Assembly (NCBI GenBank): GCA_020850915.1
Contig: JADZDV010000093.1
Coordinates: 1 to 8,997, forward strand
Direction: 5' to 3'
DNA: 8,997 nt
Source: Chloroflexota bacterium
Lineage (GTDB): Bacteria > Chloroflexota > UBA6077 > JADZDV01
The notes under the pieces are model-generated. The model was not told the DNA's origin, ran no database searches, and saw only the letters and a program-made list of their open reading frames with translations. The translations under genes and the position numbers were made by a program. Below, piece by piece: positions 5,311-8,997 of this stretch. Positions within the stretch are counted from its first letter, which is position 1. Each line of letters begins with the position of its first letter.

Positions 5311-6744
5311 TTACCGCCCGTCGGCGATCTGCTCCAGCAAACGGGCATAGTCGATCAGGTGACGGAGGCCGAGGAACCGGTCACACGCGCGAGCGTGGGC
5401 GTTCCGGCCAAGCTGCTCCGCGAACGGGCGGTCCCGAAGCAGACGGTGAAGGGCACAGCCAAAGGCGGCGCGATCCGAGGGGGCGTCAAGCAGCAAGCCG
5501 TGTACGCCGTCGTCAAGCTGGTCGCGAATCCCGCCGACGGCGCTAGCGACGATGGGGCGGCCTTTCCACATCGCCTCCGTGACGGTCAGCCCAAAGCCCT
5601 CCTTAAGGCTCTTCTGGACGACGACCGCGGCGTGGCGCTGGAGCGCATTCACCATGGCCGCGTTCTCCTGGACATCGGCCATCGGCAGGCTCGCGAGAAG
5701 CACCCGCCGCCGGTCGCCGTGTGGCAGCGCGCGCCAGGCAGTCAGGACCTCCCCGAAGGTAGCGGCGCCCTCGGGATCATCCGTGACGGCGGTCACATTC
5801 GGCCCGGCCAGGACGAGGTGTGTGTCGTCCTCCTCGAGTCGATGGACCAGGTCGCGGAAGCCACGCATCACCCCGATCGGGTCCTTCAATGGATCCCAGC
5901 GCGAGACCTGGACAACCAGCGGCGCATCCCACGTCGGCGCGCGGCCGCGGTGGATGAGGTCGGCCTGTCGATCGACGCGGCCCGGTGTCCCGTCGTCTCG
6001 AAGAAAGACCCGCTGGCCGTCTCCTGGCGGCCCCTCCACGAGCCCGGCGTGCACCAGGATCGCCCGCACCGTGGCGTCGCTCAGCTCCTGGTTCTTCGGC
6101 GAGAACGCGTCGATGGACGGCTGGATGACGACTGACCGCTGGCACCAGGCGGGCACGTAGGCCTGGCGAGAGAAGATCGCGACCGCGATGTCCCGAAGAT
6201 ACGGTGCGATGAACGACCAGCCCAGCGCAACCTGTTCGTTCGGAGTATCGGTCCCGATGTGGCACCGCCAGACGACCGTCGCGCCGCACCGGACCATGAC
6301 CGGCGCCAGGCCGGCCGTCTGCGGGTCGTGCAGGACCACGACGTCGCCCGGCCGAACGAGCGCCGCGAGCTCCGTTCCGTTCTCCTGGAGCACGCTCTCG
6401 TAGACGGCGCGCTCCGCCTCGCCAAGTGGAGAGCCATCGCCAATTGAGCCGTGCAGCGCGTGGTGGAGACGCTTGGTGACCGCGAAGAACGCCGGCGTGC
6501 CGGCGATCACCAGCCAGCGCGAATTGACGCCCGAGGCCCGGGCGTAGCCGATGAGCGACTGGAGCATCTCCGCGACGCCGCCGCCGCGCGCGGTCGAATT
6601 AACGTGCCAGACAACTCGCCCGGCGAGTCTGGTGCTGACCGCCGCGCTCAGACACTGCGCTTCCTGGATGCGCTCGACGCCGACGATCTGCTCGAACCGA
6701 GCGATCGGCCGCGGGCTGACTGGAACTTCCTGCAAGACGGCCAC
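5311..6744 (-). CDS. Family 4 glycosyltransferase, trehalose synthase (TreT)-like
   Basis: 477 aa with a GTG start at 6744; GGAG (6750-6753) lies 5 nt upstream, and no ATG, GTG or TTG precedes it before the in-frame stop at 6793-6795. The N-terminus carries RFEQIVGVERIQE and then WHVNSTARGGGVAEML (46-61), a hallmark of TreT and related retaining trehalose-forming enzymes. The C-terminal GT-B domain has QVSRWDPLKDPIGV (279-292), the E-x7-E motif (E382-GFGLTVT-E390) and GRPIVASAVGGIRDQ (395-409). TreT joins NDP-glucose and glucose to make trehalose; the exact donor and acceptor here are not provable from sequence. A GH65 gene lies upstream on the same strand, consistent with disaccharide metabolism, and trehalose is a known stress protectant. 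It follows the 141-aa gene by 121 bp and may share its promoter. Its 3' end faces Hsp20. Confidence 0.8.
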   Translation of the reverse strand: MAVLQEVPVSPRPIARFEQIVGVERIQEAQCLSAAVSTRLAGRVVWHVNSTARGGGVAEMLQSLIGYARASGVNSRWLVIAGTPAFFAVTKRLHHALHGSIGDGSPLGEAERAVYESVLQENGTELAALVRPGDVVVLHDPQTAGLAPVMVRCGATVVWRCHIGTDTPNEQVALGWSFIAPYLRDIAVAIFSRQAYVPAWCQRSVVIQPSIDAFSPKNQELSDATVRAILVHAGLVEGPPGDGQRVFLRDDGTPGRVDRQADLIHRGRAPTWDAPLVVQVSRWDPLKDPIGVMRGFRDLVHRLEEDDTHLVLAGPNVTAVTDDPEGAATFGEVLTAWRALPHGDRRRVLLASLPMADVQENAAMVNALQRHAAVVVQKSLKEGFGLTVTEAMWKGRPIVASAVGGIRDQLDDGVHGLLLDAPSDRAAFGCALHRLLRDRPFAEQLGRNAHARACDRFLGLRHLIDYARLLEQIADGR

Positions 6745-6779
6745 GGGCGCTCCAGACGTTGTCGACCGGTTGCTGTCGA

Positions 6780-6869
6780 TTATTGGGAGCCGTCAACCGC
6801 CGGCGCTCGCCTCGCCGCCTCCAGCAGCAGGCGTTGCTCGGCGCTGGCCGCGCCCCTGTCGAGCGTCAC
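6780..6869 (-). CDS. Possible 29-aa ORF or frameshifted tail between the 141-aa gene and the glycosyltransferase gene
   Basis: A GTG at 6869 overlaps the TGA of the upstream gene (GTGA) and opens a frame ending at TAA (6780-6782). Its product, ending in EAARRAPAVDGSQ, has protein-like composition with nearly all G or C third positions. No separate Shine-Dalgarno stands out. It could be a translationally coupled peptide, or the original C-terminus of the upstream gene moved out of frame by an indel. The evidence is thin. Confidence 0.25.
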   Translation of the reverse strand: MTLDRGAASAEQRLLLEAARRAPAVDGSQ

Positions 6870-7291
6870 GATGCCCGGGGCATCTCCGTCGGAGGTGCAT
6901 CCTCGACGGAGGCGCTCACCCGGTCGAGCGCCTGGCGGCAGTCCTCGACGACGGTGGCAAGCTGCGCTGACGGGTACAGGGCCGCCTCCCGCGCGCTGAT
7001 CGCGCAGACGGGGATCGCGCCGTCTGGACGCTGGCCAGTGGCTGTTGGCTCGGGCGGATCAACCAGGCGCAGCAGGCGGACCTCTCCGTACCGGTGACTC
7101 AGCCCGCGATCGACCAGGATCACCGGCGCACCATCCGGGTAGTCGCCTCGCTCCAGGACTTGCTGTCCGATCAGGAACACGGACTCAACACACCTCTCTG
7201 CCGCATCGTCCGAGACGTCGGTCCCGGAAGCCGACGGCCGTCCAGCCTCGCCCGCCCTGTCAAGCGATCGACCCCGCATCACCTCGGCCAT
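6866..7291 (-). CDS. Unrecognised 141-aa protein of the stress locus
   Basis: 141 aa, starting MAEVMRGRSL. The ATG at 7291 has a strong AGGAGG (7298-7303) at 6 nt; the frame runs much further upstream, but the extra part reads as Arg/Ser/Cys-rich non-coding sequence and crosses the promoter element. Residues 1-30 are polar and probably flexible. The core (31-130) begins with a helix (AAERCVESVFLIGQQVLERG), then strands PVILVDRG and GEVRLLRLVD, a loop, IPVCAISAREAALYPS, and a final helix LATVVEDCRQALDRV. There is no signal peptide or membrane segment. I cannot place it in a family. It carries its own copy of the 38-nt element and a leader hairpin, so it is likely co-regulated with Hsp20 and the eRF1-like gene. 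The glycosyltransferase follows on the same strand. Confidence 0.65.
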   Translation of the reverse strand: MAEVMRGRSLDRAGEAGRPSASGTDVSDDAAERCVESVFLIGQQVLERGDYPDGAPVILVDRGLSHRYGEVRLLRLVDPPEPTATGQRPDGAIPVCAISAREAALYPSAQLATVVEDCRQALDRVSASVEDAPPTEMPRAS

Positions 7292-7305
7292 CAAGCCCCT
7301 CCTCA

Positions 7306-7318
7306 GGCTCCTTGAGCC
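7306..7318 (-). promoter_or_regulatory. Leader stem-loop upstream of the 141-aa gene's RBS
   Basis: GGCTC (7306-7310) and GAGCC (7314-7318) form a 5-bp stem with a 3-nt loop, ending 2 nt before the AGGAGG Shine-Dalgarno of the minus-strand gene. An additional CTGTC/GACAG inverted repeat lies at 7321-7332. The stem is short, so its role is uncertain. Confidence 0.35.
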
Positions 7319-7334
7319 ATCCTGTCTTGACAGA

Positions 7335-7372
7335 GTTGCGGCACACGTAGCCCGACGTAAACCACAGGTGAA
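7335..7372 (-). promoter_or_regulatory. Copy 4 of the shared 38-nt element (141-aa gene, probably also the glycosyltransferase)
   Basis: On the minus strand TTCAC (7372-7368), GTTTAC, GGCTAC (ending at 7347) and GCAAC (7339-7335) keep the 5-4-7 spacing. The bases between the blocks differ from the other copies, which shows that the blocks themselves are selected. TTCACC and TACGTG are 17 bp apart. It ends 43 nt before the ATG at 7291, closer than in the other three copies. Confidence 0.65.
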
Positions 7373-7738
7373 CGATGCACCAACTGTGCCGCGCGCTACG
7401 CGGGGCATCTGCTCCATCTGATCGCGATCGTCCACGAGGCGCGGAGAGTCGCCGCACCGGTGAGGACGCTCGGGGGCGCCATCCGCCGGCTGCATACCGA
7501 CCGGTCGCTCGGCGATCTCGTCGCGCACGCCTGAGACACAGACAGGCGCGGAAGAGGCCGCCGCAACCTGGGACTCGGCACACGAGCTCACGAAGATGCC
7601 AGCGTTCGTCTGTCGGATCCCGCGACGCCTCCGACGGGCGCGGCAGCAGGCTGCCTTCGGCAGACTCGGGCTCCGCTTCAGGCGCCAGCTCGAGCGGCGG
7701 CAACCCACCCAGCTCACGATCCCGGACGCCGCGGGGCG
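7373..7738. other. 0.37-kb stretch with no convincing gene; fragmentary coding-like frames
   Basis: It lies between the USP stop and the element for the 141-aa gene. On the plus strand a frame from 7361 to the TGA at 7532-7534 reads like protein (CAARYAGHLLHLIAIVHEAR) with high GC third positions, but it has no start codon. On the minus strand a frame just after the USP gene reads as an acidic segment containing DERWHLRELVCRVPG, also without a good start or RBS. Either could be a gene remnant. No RNA gene is recognisable. Confidence 0.4.
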
Positions 7739-8632
7739 TCACTCCTCGGTCAACGCGGCGTGTTCGGCCTGTCCCGGCCCCTCGACAAGCAACGCCGGGC
7801 AGGGCATCTGGTGGAGAACCGCCTGCAGGACCCTGGCGCGTCCAGGCTCGAGACGGCTGCGACGCACCAGCACGATGGCGTCGTCCTGGTGCTCGGCAGC
7901 AAAGCGCGTGATCTCGGCGCCGATCTCTCCCTGGGCCAGGTACATCCGGATGGACACGCCGGCCGGGCGGTCGTCGATGCAGGCGTACAGGCGGTCGACG
8001 ACTTCGTCGGCCCAGCGCGGCCATTCGTGGTGCGCCTGATCGACGTAGCGCGGAGCGCCAATGCTGCCAGTCTCCCATGGCGCGGCCTGTTCGGACGACG
8101 CGACGTACAGCAGGTCGATTGACGCTCCGAGCCGGCCTGCCAGGTCAGTCGCCGGCCGAAGCGCCGCGGCAGTCCCGGGCGTGCCATCCACCGGTAGGAG
8201 CAGGCGTCCCAACGGCGACGGGACCCTCGGCTCGGACGCGGCCTCCGGGCGAACGAGCAGGAGTGGCCTCTGGGTGCCGGCGATGACCGCGCGCGCGACT
8301 CGCCCAAGAGTCCGCCCAGGCTCGACAGTGCGTCCATGCGTGGTGAGGACGACCAGCGCGACTCCTGGGGCGGCCGCTGCGTGGAGAATCGCCGCGGCAG
8401 GCTGTCCGCCGTGCGAGCGAACCTGCACGACTTCACCAGGCCCGAGATCCGCGTGAAGTCGCCGCCAGAGATCGGCTTCGGGGACCAGGTCCGAGGCCAC
8501 GTGGAGAATCTCCACCTCCGCGGCCAGTTGCCGCGCCACAACCCGTGCCAGCGGAAGAGCGGTCGCTCCGGCTGGCGAGCCGTCGAGCGCCACCAGCACC
8601 TTCGGTCGGTGCTGTCTCGACTGGAAGCTCAT
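7739..8632 (-). CDS. Universal stress protein with two tandem Usp domains
   Basis: 297 aa. ATG at 8632 with AAGGAGG (8637-8643) 4 nt upstream; the ATG overlaps the TGA of the GH65 gene (ATGA), so translation is probably coupled. Domain 1 spans about residues 10-127 (KVLVALDGSPAGATALPLA, then VVLTTHGRT at 94-102 and a final RPLLLVRP). Domain 2 spans about 142-283 (LLLPVDGTPGTAAALRPA ... CPALLVEGP). Both keep the early Asp (D17, D149). ATP-binding Usp proteins carry G-x2-G-x9-G(S/T): domain 1 retains most of this loop but has Arg in place of the Ser/Thr after the last Gly (G110-R111), and domain 2 lacks the loop. Nucleotide binding is therefore uncertain. Tandem Usp proteins are typical of starvation, hypoxia and redox stress, as with mycobacterial Rv2623. 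It has no 38-nt element of its own; its promoter lies beyond the window. Confidence 0.9.
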   Translation of the reverse strand: MSFQSRQHRPKVLVALDGSPAGATALPLARVVARQLAAEVEILHVASDLVPEADLWRRLHADLGPGEVVQVRSHGGQPAAAILHAAAAPGVALVVLTTHGRTVEPGRTLGRVARAVIAGTQRPLLLVRPEAASEPRVPSPLGRLLLPVDGTPGTAAALRPATDLAGRLGASIDLLYVASSEQAAPWETGSIGAPRYVDQAHHEWPRWADEVVDRLYACIDDRPAGVSIRMYLAQGEIGAEITRFAAEHQDDAIVLVRRSRLEPGRARVLQAVLHQMPCPALLVEGPGQAEHAALTEE

Positions 8633-8997
8633 CGCCCCTCCTTCCCGCTCCGCCGGTCATCGAACGGAGGGGTCACCGGCTGCTGGACCGAGAGCACGTG
8701 GTCGCAATCTCCAACTGACAGCTTCATCGGCCGGCCGTGCCGGAGTGAGGCAGTCAGCGTGCCGGAGGCCCGGTCGATCTCAATGCCGAGCGCTCGCTGG
8801 CGCCACTGCACGCTGAAACGCAGTGCCTCCCACTCGGGCGGCAGCCGCGGATCGAAGCGGAGCCGATCCGAGTCCAGCCGCATGCCCGCGAACCCGAAGA
8901 CGGCAGCCTGCCACAGCCCGCCCTGCGCTCCGATGTGAATCCCGAGGGCCGCGTTCCCCCTGCCATCGCTCAGGTCGATGGCGCTCGCCTGACGAAC
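8629..8997 (-). CDS. Glycoside hydrolase family 65 protein (disaccharide phosphorylase-like), C-terminal part only
   Basis: The frame is open to the window edge; 122 residues of the C-terminus are seen, while the family is usually 750-800 residues. Recognition rests on GIHIGAQGGLWQAAVFGFAGMR, a conserved block where the catalytic domain meets its end, followed by LRFDPRLPPEWEALRFSVQWRQRALGIEI, typical of the small C-terminal beta domain. Family members include maltose, trehalose, kojibiose and nigerose phosphorylases and some hydrolases; the substrate cannot be read from this part. It overlaps the USP gene by four bases (ATGA), indicating an operon. With the TreT-like glycosyltransferase on the same strand, it suggests turnover of trehalose or a related glucoside. 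Confidence 0.85.
   Translation of the reverse strand, partial: VRQASAIDLSDGRGNAALGIHIGAQGGLWQAAVFGFAGMRLDSDRLRFDPRLPPEWEALRFSVQWRQRALGIEIDRASGTLTASLRHGRPMKLSVGDCDHVLSVQQPVTPPFDDRRSGKEGR

Noticed and set aside
5248..6135. Long plus-strand open frame opposite the glycosyltransferase
   Set aside because: The minus strand encodes clear GT4 motifs over the same bases; the opposite frame is a by-product of high GC.
6769..6796. TTGACGG ... GCAACC upstream of the glycosyltransferase on the minus strand, resembling part of the 38-nt element
   Set aside because: The distance between the blocks (18 nt) does not fit the element, and the GTTYAC and GCTAC blocks are missing. It may be chance or a decayed copy.
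6870..6884. 15-bp palindrome GATGCCCGGGGCATC
   Set aside because: It lies inside the end of the 141-aa coding region, has a one-base centre that cannot form a hairpin loop and no neighbour of the same kind; probably chance.
1..8997. Search for CRISPR arrays, insertion sequences, tRNA or rRNA genes, and attachment sites
   Set aside because: No regularly spaced repeats with unique spacers, no transposase-like frame, no terminal inverted repeats and no recognisable tRNA or rRNA were seen.

Overview
The window is uniformly GC-rich bacterial DNA with strong GGAGG-type ribosome binding sites and high GC at third codon positions. The long Thr/Pro 'TPTATPT'-type tail on a secreted protein, together with the gene mix (eRF1-like protein, Hsp20, BON protein, universal stress protein, TreT-like glycosyltransferase, GH65), is most reminiscent of Chloroflexota such as Sphaerobacter/Thermomicrobia relatives. 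That placement is an inference; there is no rRNA or other marker gene in the window.

Layout. 1-771 (+) is the 3' part of an MmgE/PrpD-family gene. It overlaps tail-to-tail by 51 bp with a secreted low-complexity protein gene (721-1710, -). A gene-free stretch (1711-2212) leads to an eRF1-like (baeRF type) protein with a zinc ribbon (2213-3343, +). Converging on it is a two-gene minus-strand operon: a 69-aa DUF4177-like protein (4157-4366) followed by a triple-BON-domain protein (3460-4122). Diverging from that operon is an Hsp20 small heat-shock protein (4701-5192, +), which ends at a strong GC hairpin facing a TreT-like family 4 glycosyltransferase (5311-6744, -). Upstream of the glycosyltransferase on the minus strand lie an unrecognised 141-aa protein (6866-7291), a 0.4-kb stretch without a convincing gene, a tandem universal stress protein (7739-8632) and the 3' end of a GH65 family gene (8629-8997). 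The last two overlap by ATGA.

Main discovery. Four transcription units (eRF1-like; Hsp20; DUF4177-like+BON; the 141-aa protein, probably with the glycosyltransferase) each carry the same 38-nt element upstream: TTSAC-N5-GTTYAC-N4-KGCTAC-N7-GCAAC. Spacing is identical in all four copies, two on each strand. The element lies 43-84 nt before the start codon and is followed in each case by a leader with a stem-loop close to the Shine-Dalgarno sequence. The secreted-protein gene lacks it. The element looks like a stress-regulon promoter or a four-subsite activator array with about one helical turn between subsites. The gene content recalls the mycobacterial DosR dormancy regulon (Hsp20, USP, eRF1-like Rv2629), but the DNA element is not a DosR box. 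My reading is a compact stress or dormancy locus combining protein protection (Hsp20), translation or ribosome control (eRF1-like), BON and USP stress proteins, and disaccharide/trehalose metabolism (TreT-like and GH65).
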